Origin: Streptomyces sp. DH12
GTDB lineage: Bacteria; Actinomycetota; Actinomycetes; Streptomycetales; Streptomycetaceae
NCBI RefSeq assembly: GCF_020873895.1
Contig: NZ_JAHWGT010000019.1
Span: 1 to 64,000, forward strand
Reading direction: 5' to 3'
Length of the DNA: 64,000 nucleotides
Shown here: in pieces, positions 26,376-34,583 of the stretch
Layout of the letters: each line of letters starts with the position of its first letter
How positions within the stretch are numbered: position 1 is the first letter of the stretch
Program-made: the position numbers and the translations under genes
Notes under the pieces: model-generated
The model's database searches: none
Seen by the model: only the letters and a program-made list of their open reading frames with translations
Told to the model about the DNA's origin: nothing

Positions 26376-26747
26376 ATGACAGCCATCGTCTGCAGGAACT
26401 TCGACGCCGCCGACGAGACCCGTCCCTTCGAGGACGGCAAGGGCAGGCTGGACCTGATCACCACCGAGCGGGGCCCCGTCGGGCGCGCCGTCTTCGAACC
26501 CGGCTGGCGGTGGACCGAGCACGTCAGGCCGCTCGCCGGTACCGACAGCTGCCAGGCGGCGCACACCGGTTACGTGATCAGCGGCCGGATGAGGATCGCG
26601 ATGGACGGCGGCGGGGAGAGCGCCGAGGTGGGGCCCGGCGACTTCTTCACCGTAGAGCCCGGCCACGACGCCTGGGTGCTGGGGGACGAGCCCTGCGTCG
26701 CCCTGGACTGGACCGGTTTCGGCGACTACGCCCGGCCCACCGGCTGA
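26376..26747 (+). CDS. Cupin domain-containing protein
   Basis: 123 aa, a single cupin barrel. GWRWTEHVRPLAGTDSCQAAHTGYVISGRM is the first cupin motif region and GPGDFFTVEPGHDAWVLGDEP the second. His, Glu and His residues in these boxes could bind a metal. Small cupins of this type are often binding or sensing proteins rather than enzymes. The ATG follows GGGGAGGCGGACGACC, 49 bases after the MerR frame, so the two may be cotranscribed. Followed by a strong hairpin. Confidence 0.85.
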   Translation: MTAIVCRNFDAADETRPFEDGKGRLDLITTERGPVGRAVFEPGWRWTEHVRPLAGTDSCQAAHTGYVISGRMRIAMDGGGESAEVGPGDFFTVEPGHDAWVLGDEPCVALDWTGFGDYARPTG

Positions 26748-26760
26748 CCTCCGCGCGACG

Positions 26761-26790
26761 GCGCCCGCCCCGCCCGCGCGGGGCGGGCGC
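26761..26790 (+). terminator. Hairpin terminator after the cupin gene
   Basis: A perfect 12-base-pair stem (26761-26772 with 26779-26790) with a 6-base loop, 14 bases after the cupin stop. Confidence 0.75.
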
Positions 26791-26860
26791 CGCACGCCCC
26801 GAGCCGCCGCTGCCGGTAAGGCCCCACCCGGCCTGCGGCTCCTTTCCGTCACCGTGTTAC

Positions 26861-27036
26861 CTTGCGGTGCCAGTCGAACTCAGTACCTGCGGTACCTGGG
26901 TCAGGGAATCCGGTGCGAATCCGGAACTGACGCGCAGCGGTGAGGGTGACGGGCGTGGCAGCACGAAGCCACTGGGCAGCGACCGGCCCGGGAAGGCGCC
27001 GCGTCCGGCCGACCCCGAGTCCGAAGACCTGCTGGC
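26861..27036 (+). ncRNA. Cobalamin (B12) riboswitch
   Basis: The leader of the ABC importer operon carries the conserved parts in order: GGTGCCAGTCG at the 5' side, the core GGGAATCCGGTGCGAATCCG with ACTGACGCGCAGCGGTGAG, then GCCACTGGGCAGCGACCGG with CCCGGGAAGGCG, and a B12 box AGTCCGAAGACCTGC at 27018-27032. The order and spacing match the Rfam cobalamin element. It ends about 48 bases before the GTG of the binding-protein gene, so control of translation start or early termination by adenosylcobalamin is expected, shutting the operon when B12 is plentiful. Confidence 0.93.
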
Positions 27037-27084
27037 GCCCGTTACGGACGGCCCCGCGCATGGGCCACGAACCGAGGACGCCCC

Positions 27085-28128
27085 GTGCCCCTGCCACGCC
27101 ACCACCGCCTGCCCGCCGCCCTGCTCTGCGGGGCCCTGCTGCTCACCGGATGCGGCGGTGGCGGCTCCTCCGACCGGTCCGCGTCCGCCTCCGCTTCCGG
27201 CGCGAAGGCCCGCACGCTCGAAAACTGCGGCCGGACCGTGGAGATCCGCGGCGACGGCCCCCGGCGGGCCGTCTCCCTGAACCAGGGCACCACCGAGACG
27301 CTGCTCTCCCTCGGCCTCGCCGACCGTATGACCGGCACCGCCACCTGGACCGACCCGGTGATGAAGGGCCTGGAGAAGGAGAACGCCCGCGTCCGGCGGC
27401 TGGCGGAGAACAACCCGTCGTTCGAGCGCGTCCTCGACACCGAGCCCGACTTCGTCGCCGCCTCCTTCGCCTCCACCCTCGGCACCGGCGGCGTCGCCAC
27501 CCGCGACCAGTTCGAGAAGCTGGGCGTGCCGACGTACCTGTCCCCGTCCGACTGCGCGGGCAAGGACAACACCGGCGGCGGCGACGGCGTCCGCACCTCG
27601 CCGCTCACCATGGACACCATCCACCGCGAGGTGCGCGACCTCGCCCGCGTCTTCGGCGTCGAGGACCGCGGCGAGGAGCTCGTCGCGCGGCTCGACGCCC
27701 GCACCGCCGCGGCGAAGAAGGGCCTCGACGCGTCGGACGTCACCCTCATGTACTGGTTCGCCAACGCCGAGTCCCCGTACATGGCGGGCTGTTGCGGGGC
27801 CCCCGGCATCATCACCCGCACGCTCGGCGCGAAGAACGTCCTCGACGACACCACCGAGGAGTGGCCGCAGGTCAGTTGGGAGACCGTGGCCGACCGCAAC
27901 CCCGACGTCCTCGTCATCGGCGACCTCACCCGCCGGTCGCAGACCGCGGAAAGCGCCGCCAAGAAGATCGCGTTCCTGGAGTCGAACCCCGTCACCAGGA
28001 CCATGGACGCCGTCAGGCACAAGCGGTACGTGCTCCTCAGCGGGCAGGCCATGAACCCGACGATCCGCACCGTGGAGGGCGTCGAGCAGGTCGCCGCCGC
28101 GATCCGCCGGTTCGGGCTGTCCCGATGA
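27085..28128 (+). CDS. ABC transporter substrate-binding lipoprotein (BtuF/FecB family)
   Basis: 347 aa. A signal peptide with lipobox LLTGC (Cys23) is followed by a class III periplasmic-binding fold of the BtuF/FecB type. RRAVSLNQGTTETLLSLGLADRMTG opens the first lobe; ETVADRNPDVLVIGD and a C-terminal VEGVEQVAAAI close the second. The B12 riboswitch upstream points to cobalamin, cobinamide or a cobalt chelate as ligand; iron siderophores are the family alternative. It has several Cys (NCGRT, SDCAGK, GCCGAPG), more than usual. GTG start behind GAGGACGCCCC. Its stop overlaps the permease ATG (ATGA). Confidence 0.88.
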   Translation: MPLPRHHRLPAALLCGALLLTGCGGGGSSDRSASASASGAKARTLENCGRTVEIRGDGPRRAVSLNQGTTETLLSLGLADRMTGTATWTDPVMKGLEKENARVRRLAENNPSFERVLDTEPDFVAASFASTLGTGGVATRDQFEKLGVPTYLSPSDCAGKDNTGGGDGVRTSPLTMDTIHREVRDLARVFGVEDRGEELVARLDARTAAAKKGLDASDVTLMYWFANAESPYMAGCCGAPGIITRTLGAKNVLDDTTEEWPQVSWETVADRNPDVLVIGDLTRRSQTAESAAKKIAFLESNPVTRTMDAVRHKRYVLLSGQAMNPTIRTVEGVEQVAAAIRRFGLSR

Positions 28129-29138
28129 CCGCCGCCCTGCTGCGCTCGGCGGCGGGGCTCGCGGTGCTCGCCCTCTCCGTCGCCCTCACCCTCACCATCG
28201 GCCCCGCCGACCTCGGCGTCGCCGAGGTGTGGTCCGTCGTCGCCTCGCACCTCGGCGGCGCCCCCTCCGGGCTGTCCCCGATCCGCGACGGCATCGTGTG
28301 GAACCTGCGGCTGCCGCGCACCCTGCTCGCCGCCGTGTGCGGGGCCGGGCTCGCCGTGTGCGGCGCCGTCATGCAGTCCCTGCTGCGCAACCCGCTCGCC
28401 GACCCCTTCGTCCTCGGCGTCTCCTCCGGCGCCTCGACCGGCGCCGTGCTCGTCGTCGTCCTCGGCGTGGGCGGCGGCGCGCTGTCGCTCTCCGCGGGCG
28501 CGTTCGCCGGCGCGGTCTGCTCCTTCGCCCTGATGCTCCTGCTGAGCCACGTCCTCGGCGGCACCACCGACCGGGTCGTCCTCTCCGGTGTCGCCGCGAT
28601 GCAGCTCTTCTCCGCCCTCACCTCCTTCGTCGTCGTCACCTCCGCCGACGCCGAGACCACCCGCGGCGTGCTGTTCTGGCTGCTCGGCTCGCTGGGCGGC
28701 GCCGGCTGGGACGACGTCTGGCTGTGCGCCGCCGTCCTCGCCGTGTGCCTCGCCGTGTGCCTTGCCCACGGCCGGACCCTCGACGCGTTCGCCTTCGGAC
28801 AGGACGCGGCGGCGGGCCTCGGCGTGCACGTCGCCCGCACCCGCCTCGTCCTGCTGTGCGCCACCGCGCTCCTCACCGCCGCCCTCGTCAGCGCGGCCGG
28901 GGCGATCGGCTTCGTCGGACTGGTCCTGCCCCACGCCGCCCGGGCCCTCGTCGGCCCCGGGCACGCCCGGCTGCTGCCCGCCACCGCCCTGGGCGGCGCC
29001 GTCTTCCTGGTGTGGGTCGACACCCTCGCCCGCACCGTCCTCGAACCGCAGGAGGTACCGGTGGGCGTCATGACGTCCCTGCTGGGCGTGCCGGCCTTCG
29101 TCCTCGTGCTGTACCGGACCCGGAGGGCCGCCCGATGA
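28125..29138 (+). CDS. FecCD/BtuC-type ABC transporter permease
   Basis: 337 aa, about nine to ten transmembrane helices. RLPRTLLAAVCGAGLAVCGAVMQ and LADPFVLGVSSGAS are the FecCD family signatures, and the cytoplasmic loop GAIGFVGLVLPHAARAL contacts the ATPase. It forms the membrane channel of the riboswitch-controlled importer. The ATG overlaps the upstream stop, and its own stop overlaps the ATPase ATG, so the three genes are tightly coupled. Confidence 0.92.
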   Translation: MTAALLRSAAGLAVLALSVALTLTIGPADLGVAEVWSVVASHLGGAPSGLSPIRDGIVWNLRLPRTLLAAVCGAGLAVCGAVMQSLLRNPLADPFVLGVSSGASTGAVLVVVLGVGGGALSLSAGAFAGAVCSFALMLLLSHVLGGTTDRVVLSGVAAMQLFSALTSFVVVTSADAETTRGVLFWLLGSLGGAGWDDVWLCAAVLAVCLAVCLAHGRTLDAFAFGQDAAAGLGVHVARTRLVLLCATALLTAALVSAAGAIGFVGLVLPHAARALVGPGHARLLPATALGGAVFLVWVDTLARTVLEPQEVPVGVMTSLLGVPAFVLVLYRTRRAAR

Positions 29139-29914
29139 CCCTCGCCGCCGACCGCGTCACCCGCGCCGCCGGGGGCCGGCTGATCCTCGACGGCGTGAGC
29201 CTCACCCCCGAGCCGGGCGGCGTCACCGGGCTGCTCGGACCCAACGGCTCCGGCAAGTCCACGCTGCTGCGGCTCCTCGCCGGATTCCTCGCGCCGGCCT
29301 CGGGCGTCGTCACCCTCGACGGGCTGCCGCTGTCGGCCCTGCGCCGCAGGGACGTCGCCCGGCGCGTCGCCGTCGTCGAGCAGCAGTCGGACACCCTCGT
29401 CGAACTCACCGTCGCCGACGTCGTCCGCCTCGGCCGCATCCCGCACCGCCGCGCCTGGACGCCGCCCGCGCCCGCCGACGAGGAGGCCGTGCGGACGGCC
29501 CTGGAACGGACCGGCCTCACCGACCGGGCGGACCAGTCCTGGCACACCCTGTCCGGCGGCGAGCGGCAGCGCGTGCAGATCGCCCGGGCCCTCGCGCAGG
29601 AGCCGAGGGAGCTGCTCCTCGACGAGCCGACCAACCACCTCGACATCCAGCACCAGCTCGACCTGCTGGAACTGGTCACCGCACTGCCCGTGACCAGCGT
29701 CGTCGCCCTGCACGACCTCAACCTCGCGGCGATGTACTGCGACCGGGTCGCCGTCCTCGCCCACGGCCGGGTCGTGGCCGCCGGTACGCCCGGCGAGGTG
29801 CTGACCGAGGCCCTCGTCGCCGACGTCTACGGGGTGCGCGCCGAGATCACCACCCCGCCGGGCGGCGACCGCCCGTACGTCCGCGTCCTCGGCACCCTCG
29901 CCCGCGGGCGCTGA
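29135..29914 (+). CDS. ABC transporter ATP-binding protein (FecE/BtuD type)
   Basis: 259 aa ATPase of the same importer. Walker A GPNGSGKST (about 34-42), Q-loop in VVEQQSDTLVELTV, signature LSGGERQRVQIARAL (about 137), Walker B LLLDEPTNHLD (about 158), and switch His in ALHDLNLAAMYCD. Full length for the family. Third gene in the operon, overlapping the permease by 4 bases. The intact set of binding protein, permease and ATPase under a B12 riboswitch strongly suggests a corrinoid importer. Confidence 0.93.
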   Translation: MTLAADRVTRAAGGRLILDGVSLTPEPGGVTGLLGPNGSGKSTLLRLLAGFLAPASGVVTLDGLPLSALRRRDVARRVAVVEQQSDTLVELTVADVVRLGRIPHRRAWTPPAPADEEAVRTALERTGLTDRADQSWHTLSGGERQRVQIARALAQEPRELLLDEPTNHLDIQHQLDLLELVTALPVTSVVALHDLNLAAMYCDRVAVLAHGRVVAAGTPGEVLTEALVADVYGVRAEITTPPGGDRPYVRVLGTLARGR

Positions 29915-29938
29915 ACGGCCCGGCGGCGGCCCGGGCGG

Positions 29939-30820
29939 TCAGTCGGCCTCGGCGGCGGGCGGGCGCGGGGGCAGCGCCCAGCGGATCGTCCCCACCACGG
30001 CACGGCCCGAGACGCGCACGACGGTCCGCTCCAGCAGCGGCAGGGACGACAGGCCGAGCGGTGCGCGCGCCCACGTCGGCAGCAGGGACACGGCGGTCAC
30101 CGCCAGCAGCGCGTACGGCCCCCGGGCGGCCCACGGCAGCGGCGGGTGGAGGAGGAGGAACCGGGCCGCCTCCCGCGCCTCCGCCGACCCCGTGAGCTCC
30201 GGCCGGTACGCGGCCATCCGCTCCGCCAGCGCAGCCAGGTTCCGCGGCGGGTCCGCCACCCCCAGAGCGGCCGCCACGCGCGCCGTGTCGGCGACGTACG
30301 CGTCACAGCCGTCCCGGTCCAGCGGGTGGGCGCCGTAACACTGGTGCGCGGTGAGGAAGCTGTCCACCTCCGCCACGTGGACCCACTCCAGCAGGTGCGG
30401 ATCCGCGGCGTGGTACGGCGTGCCGTCCGCGGTCCGCCCGCGTACCGCCCCGTGCACGGCCCGGACCCGGTCCACGGCCCGCTGGGCGTCCCGGGCGGTG
30501 CCGTACGTCGTGACCGCGAGGAAGGTGCTGGTGCGCTGGAGCCGCCCCCACGGGTCGCCCCGGAACCCGGAGTGGGCCGCGACCGCCGCCATGGCCAGCG
30601 GGTGCAGGGACTGGAGCAGCAGCGCCCGCAGCCCCCCGACGAACATGGAGGCGTCGCCGTGCACGGTCCGCACGGGGCGGTCCGGCCCGAACCAGCGGGG
30701 CCCCGGAGTGCCGTGGATCCGCGCGCGGTTGGCCTCGCCCTCGGGGCCGGCGACGCGCGTGAACAGCGCCTGGCCGAGCCGCTCCCGTCCGCCCGAGAGT
30801 CCGGGCACGTGGACGTTCAT
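29939..30820 (-). CDS. Oxygenase MpaB family protein (DUF2236)
   Basis: 293 aa. FGPDRPVRTVHGDASMFVGGLRALLLQSLHPLAMAAVAAHSGFRGDPWGRLQRT matches the N-terminal half of DUF2236/MpaB-like proteins, in which conserved Arg and His residues are thought to hold a heme. LEWVHVAEVDSFLTAHQCYG near 150-170 is the second block. Fungal MpaB cleaves a prenyl chain oxidatively, and the latex-clearing protein Lcp is a relative; the bacterial members are mostly uncharacterised. The ATG has no strong ribosome site. It follows the glycosyltransferase-region end on the same strand only by arrangement, not by clear coupling. Confidence 0.85.
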   Translation of the reverse strand: MNVHVPGLSGGRERLGQALFTRVAGPEGEANRARIHGTPGPRWFGPDRPVRTVHGDASMFVGGLRALLLQSLHPLAMAAVAAHSGFRGDPWGRLQRTSTFLAVTTYGTARDAQRAVDRVRAVHGAVRGRTADGTPYHAADPHLLEWVHVAEVDSFLTAHQCYGAHPLDRDGCDAYVADTARVAAALGVADPPRNLAALAERMAAYRPELTGSAEAREAARFLLLHPPLPWAARGPYALLAVTAVSLLPTWARAPLGLSSLPLLERTVVRVSGRAVVGTIRWALPPRPPAAEAD

Positions 30821-30885
30821 GCTTCAAGTATCCGCCCGCCCGCCGCGTGGGGAACCCCCCCGGCCGCACGCCGTCCGGACCCGTG

Positions 30886-32115
30886 TCATCCGGGCGGCCG
30901 GTCGCCCCACCGCCCGGCCCACTCCACCACCGCGTCCGCCGTCTCCCGCGCCCCGCCGTGGCCGAAGCGGCGCGCCAGGGACCGGGCCCGGCCGGGGCCG
31001 CCGCCGAGGGAGGCCGCCGCCTCCGCCAGGCGCCCGGCCAGACGGGCCCGCAGCGCGCCGTCGCCGTCGGCCTCGCGCACGGCCGCCGCGAGCCGGGCGA
31101 CGACCTCGCTCTCCGGTGCCCGGTAGTCGACCGGGCGGCCGAGGTCCGCCCAGTCGACGCGCGCGTCGCAGCAGCCGTGCCGGGCCAGCGACACGGCCTG
31201 CAGTCCCTGCGTGTTGTTCGCCGGCGGCAGCCACACCGTGGGCACTCCGGTCGCCGCGGCGTCGTAGACGTTGCCGAGCCCCGGCGTCATACACGTGTAC
31301 GCCGCCCCGCGCAGCAGCCGCAGCACCTCCTGGCGCCCGTAGGTGCCCACGACCGTCGTACCGTCCGCCACGACCGTGCCGCCACCCTCTCCGTCGCCCG
31401 TGCCGCACCCGCCCGTACCGCCCCCGCCGTCGCCCTGCACGGCCCCGCCGCCCGCGGGGCCGTGCAGGGCGCGGGCCGTGGTGCCGCTCGCGGCCACCAC
31501 CACCGGCAGGTCCGGCGGGGTCCCGGCCCGCACGGCCGCCACGGCGAGCCGCGCGTACGCGAAGGCGTCGCTCCGGCGCCACAGGGGGTGGTGCAGCCCG
31601 CCCAGGTTGACGAGGACGTAGTCGCCGCCGGGCCGCCACGGCGGGCCGGGCACGATGATCGGCGGCACCACGACCGCCCGGCCGGCGAGCACCGGGTCCG
31701 CCGCGAGCCGCTCCCGCACGCCGAAGAAGTCCTGAGCCACGTACAGCACGGCCGCGTCCCGCGCCACGGGCGGGATCCGCGGCCAGTACCACGCCAGCGC
31801 GTCGTACACGACCACCCCGAGGCCCGCCCGCCGTGCCAGCCCGGCCACCGTGAAGTCCATCGCCGTCAGCAGCACGTCATAGCGGGCGGCGAGCGCGCGC
31901 AACCGGGCCAGCGCCGCCGCCTCCGACGCCCCGGTGACGTCGTGCACCTCCGCGTACGGCGGCACGTGCTGGAGGTCCAGGGTGTGGTCACCGCCGACGT
32001 ACCCCAATCCTCCGCACCGGCCGGCCAGTTCGTCCGCCATCACGGCCGCCGCCGCCGACGGGCCGAAGCCGAACGGCTGCGCGTTCAGCAGGACGCGCGG
32101 CCCCCCGGCCGTCAC
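30886..32115 (-). CDS. Glycosyltransferase, GT-B type, possibly cytosylglucuronate synthase-like
   Basis: 409 aa, GTG start at 32115. The N-terminal RVLLNAQPFGFGPSAAAAVMADEL is a Gly-rich acceptor-side loop; the C-terminal half has YTCMTPGLGNVYDAAATGVPTVWLPPANNTQG, the nucleotide-sugar-binding block of MurG/UGT-like GT-B enzymes. VYDALAWYWPRIP and LYVAQDFFGVRERL recall enzymes annotated as cytosylglucuronate synthases in nucleoside antibiotic clusters, but no other nucleoside-pathway gene is nearby, so I leave the product open. A Gly-rich insertion (about 260-285) interrupts the middle. Transcribed toward the MpaB-like gene's far side with a 65-base gap. Confidence 0.65.
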   Translation of the reverse strand: MTAGGPRVLLNAQPFGFGPSAAAAVMADELAGRCGGLGYVGGDHTLDLQHVPPYAEVHDVTGASEAAALARLRALAARYDVLLTAMDFTVAGLARRAGLGVVVYDALAWYWPRIPPVARDAAVLYVAQDFFGVRERLAADPVLAGRAVVVPPIIVPGPPWRPGGDYVLVNLGGLHHPLWRRSDAFAYARLAVAAVRAGTPPDLPVVVAASGTTARALHGPAGGGAVQGDGGGGTGGCGTGDGEGGGTVVADGTTVVGTYGRQEVLRLLRGAAYTCMTPGLGNVYDAAATGVPTVWLPPANNTQGLQAVSLARHGCCDARVDWADLGRPVDYRAPESEVVARLAAAVREADGDGALRARLAGRLAEAAASLGGGPGRARSLARRFGHGGARETADAVVEWAGRWGDRPPG

Positions 32116-32283
32116 CGGGCGCCCGCCCGCGCGGGCCCGGCGCGCCCACCGCCGTCCGGCGCGCTCCGCCGGCCGACCCGGCCCGCTTCCCCTGCCGTCA
32201 TCCTCGGTGTCACACCGTGACGCTACGCCGCGGGGCCCGCCCGCACCGGGCGCGCCCCGCGGGTTCACCCACGAGGGCCACCA

Positions 32284-32347
32284 CCGGGCCCCGCCGCGTG
32301 CCGGGCCCCGCCGCGTGCCGGGCCCCGGCCGCGTGCCGGGCCCCGCC
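32284..32347. repeat. 17-base tandem repeat in an intergenic gap
   Basis: The unit CCGGGCCCCGCCGCGTG is present at 32284-32300 and 32301-32317, then with one extra G at 32318-32335, then partially to 32347. It sits in the 332-base gap between the divergent glycosyltransferase and small-protein genes; the rest of the gap is GC-rich with no other feature. Confidence 0.85.
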
Positions 32348-32447
32348 CCTCCGATGGGGGAGCGGCCCGGTGCGCGCGGACACCCGGGCCGCGACCGGGT
32401 GCGGAGGGCGCGGATTGAGTGGCGTCCCATGAGGAACACGAGAACCC

Positions 32448-32651
32448 ATGGAATCCACCGACAAGCACGAGCACCGGCCGCGAACCGCCACCGAGGAGGT
32501 CCTCCACGAGTTCGAGGAGGCGGAACTCCGTCTCGACGACGGACGGGCGGACGAGGACGACGGCGAGGCCGCCGACTCCCTCACCCCCAGCCCGACCGCC
32601 CAGGAGTCGGTCCGCCCGGACCGCCAGGACGGCCCCGCCACCGGCACCTGA
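32448..32651 (+). CDS. Small acidic protein, unknown function
   Basis: 67 aa, strongly acidic (ATEEVLHEFEEAELRLDDGRADEDDGE), without a hydrophobic core, probably disordered. The ATG at 32448 has GAGGAAC about 11 bases upstream, a little distant. It is followed directly by a tandem repeat. No family recognised; such short acidic proteins recur in Streptomyces without known role. Confidence 0.55.
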   Translation: MESTDKHEHRPRTATEEVLHEFEEAELRLDDGRADEDDGEAADSLTPSPTAQESVRPDRQDGPATGT

Positions 32652-32690
32652 CCCCGCCTGACCGCGCCTGACCGCGCCTGACCGCGCCTG
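32651..32690. repeat. 10-base tandem repeat after the small acidic protein gene
   Basis: Four consecutive copies of ACCGCGCCTG (the first with one mismatch), beginning at the stop codon of the preceding gene and lying upstream of the beta-lactamase gene. Confidence 0.85.
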
Positions 32691-32906
32691 ACCGTGCGGC
32701 ACCGCGCCGGGCGCCCGCACGGTGGGACGGTGCGCGCCGCAACGATGGGGGCGCGCCCCCGGCTCTGCCGGAGCACCGGCCGCGCCTGCCCGGTTCGGAC
32801 GCCCGGGGGTCGTAGGACGGACACTGGTGGGCGACACCGGGCATCACGGGCGACCGGGCCCGGTGCCCCTGCCGCGCCGCTCCCCGACCCTGTGGAGGCC
32901 CGTCCG

Positions 32907-33863
32907 ATGAGCTCTCGACCCCGCCCGCGCGCGTACGCCGTCCGGGCGGCCGGCGTTCTCGCCCTCGCCGTCCTGCTCCCGGGGTGCGCACCGGGCGCGG
33001 CGGGGGACCGCGCCACCGCTCCCGCGCCCACGCCCTCCCGTACGTCCCCGGCCTCCGGGCCGCCGGGTGCGGCGGCCTCTGCCGACCGCGCGTTCCGGGA
33101 CCTCCAGCGCCGCTTCGACGCGCGCCTCGGCGTCCACGCGGTCGACACGGGCACCGGACGCGAGGTCGCCTTCCGCGCAGACGACCGCTTCGCCTACGCC
33201 TCGACGTTCAAGGCGCTGGCGGTCGGCGCCCTGCTGCGCGAACGCGGGCTCGACGGGCTCGACGAGGTGGTCCGCTACTCGCGCGACGACCTGGTCGACC
33301 ACTCGCCCGTCACCGAGGGGTCCACCGGGACCGGGATGAGCCTGCGCGACCTGTGCGCGGCCACCCTCCGGTACAGCGACAACACGGCGGCCAACCTCCT
33401 CCTCGACGCCCTCGGGGGCCCCGACGGCCTGGAGCGGAGGCTGGAGGCCCTCGGGGACGACGTCACCGAGATGGACCGCCGCGAGACCGACCTCAGCGAG
33501 GGCAGGCCCGGTGACGTCCGCGACACCAGCACCCCGCGCGCCCTGGCCCGCGACCTGCGGGCGTTCCTGCTCGGCGACGCGCTGAAGCCCGCCGAGCGCG
33601 AGCAGCTGAGGACGTGGATGACGACCAACACCACGGGCGCCACCCTCGTGCGCGCCGGGGTGCCCGCCGGGTGGACCGTCGCCGACAAGAGCGGCACCGC
33701 CGGGTACGGGGGGCGCAACGACATCGCGGTGGTGTGGCCGGCGGGCGGACGGGCCCCCCTGGTCATCGCGGTCATGTCCAGCCGCGACGAGAAGGGCGCG
33801 GAACGCCGCGACGAACTGGTCGCGGAGGCGGCGGCCGCGGCCGTACGGGCACTGGGGCACTGA
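32907..33863 (+). CDS. bla: Class A beta-lactamase, predicted lipoprotein
   Basis: 318 aa. Hydrolyses beta-lactams through an acyl-serine. Motifs: Ser99-Thr-Phe-Lys102 (STFK), Ser157-Asp-Asn159 (SDN), Glu193 in RRETDLSE (the deacylation Glu) and Lys261-Ser-Gly263. The usual Trp before Glu is Arg, and the Asn of the ExxLN motif is Ser, which may alter deacylation. The signal ends in lipobox LLPGC (Cys27), so the enzyme should stay membrane-tethered rather than be released; a Pro/Thr-rich linker follows. The ATG at 32907 is behind GTGGAGGCCCG. No regulator gene (blaR/ampR type) adjoins it. Confidence 0.92.
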   Translation: MSSRPRPRAYAVRAAGVLALAVLLPGCAPGAAGDRATAPAPTPSRTSPASGPPGAAASADRAFRDLQRRFDARLGVHAVDTGTGREVAFRADDRFAYASTFKALAVGALLRERGLDGLDEVVRYSRDDLVDHSPVTEGSTGTGMSLRDLCAATLRYSDNTAANLLLDALGGPDGLERRLEALGDDVTEMDRRETDLSEGRPGDVRDTSTPRALARDLRAFLLGDALKPAEREQLRTWMTTNTTGATLVRAGVPAGWTVADKSGTAGYGGRNDIAVVWPAGGRAPLVIAVMSSRDEKGAERRDELVAEAAAAAVRALGH

Positions 33864-34050
33864 CCGGCAACCCGGGATCCGACGGCCCCGGCGGGTGGCC
33901 GGCGCGAGACGTGGCACCGGGCCCCCGTCGACCGGGTGGGCGGCGGGCGGTTTGATCACCCGGCTTCCGGGACACCCGGGAGGCGTCCGTTTCGACGCTC
34001 TCGGTCACCCGGCGCACCCCGGGGGGCCGCCGCCCGCGGAGGAGCCAGGC

Positions 34051-34497
34051 ATGGCCGTACGGCAGCACGTGATCAAACGCCCGCCGGCAGCGGTGTGGGA
34101 CGTGCTCAGCGACCGGGACAGGTACTGCGAGTGGGTCGTCGGGACGCACGACACCGAGCCGCTGGAGGGCGACTGGCCCGAGGTCGGCTCCTCCCTGCGC
34201 TACACCGTCGCGCTCGGCCCCGCCCGGTTCGCCGGCTCCACGATCGTCCGCAGGTCGGAACCGCCGCACCGGCTGGAGCTGGAGGTGAAGAGCGAGCCCA
34301 CCGGCACCGCCCGCGTCGCGATCGAGATAGCCCCCTGGGGCGACGAGACCCTCGTCATCGTCGACGAGCACCCCCTGCGGGGGCCCGGCGCGCGAATGCA
34401 CAACGCCGTCTTCGACGCGCTCCTCCAGCTCCGCCACCGCCGCATGCTCCGCCGCCTCGCCGAGGTCGTCGAGGCCACGTACCCCGCGTCCGTCTGA
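34051..34497 (+). CDS. SRPBCC family protein (polyketide cyclase/START-like)
   Basis: 148 aa, full-length SRPBCC fold. It starts MAVRQHVIKRPPAAVWDVLSDRDRYCEWV, the typical first strand and helices, and ends with the long C-terminal helix NAVFDALLQLRHRRMLRRLAEVVE. It would form a hydrophobic cavity that binds a lipid or aromatic ligand. GGAGGAGCCAGGC precedes the ATG. The next gene, a carotenoid-desaturase-like flavoprotein, starts 86 bases downstream on the same strand, so the pair may work together on a hydrophobic substrate. Confidence 0.85.
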   Translation: MAVRQHVIKRPPAAVWDVLSDRDRYCEWVVGTHDTEPLEGDWPEVGSSLRYTVALGPARFAGSTIVRRSEPPHRLELEVKSEPTGTARVAIEIAPWGDETLVIVDEHPLRGPGARMHNAVFDALLQLRHRRMLRRLAEVVEATYPASV

Positions 34498-34583
34498 CCG
34501 ACCGGCCCGCACCCGGCCGGCCCATCCCGCCCCGGCCCCCAAACCCCTTGCACCCCCTGGACCCCGTGGAAGGAACCCCCCCC

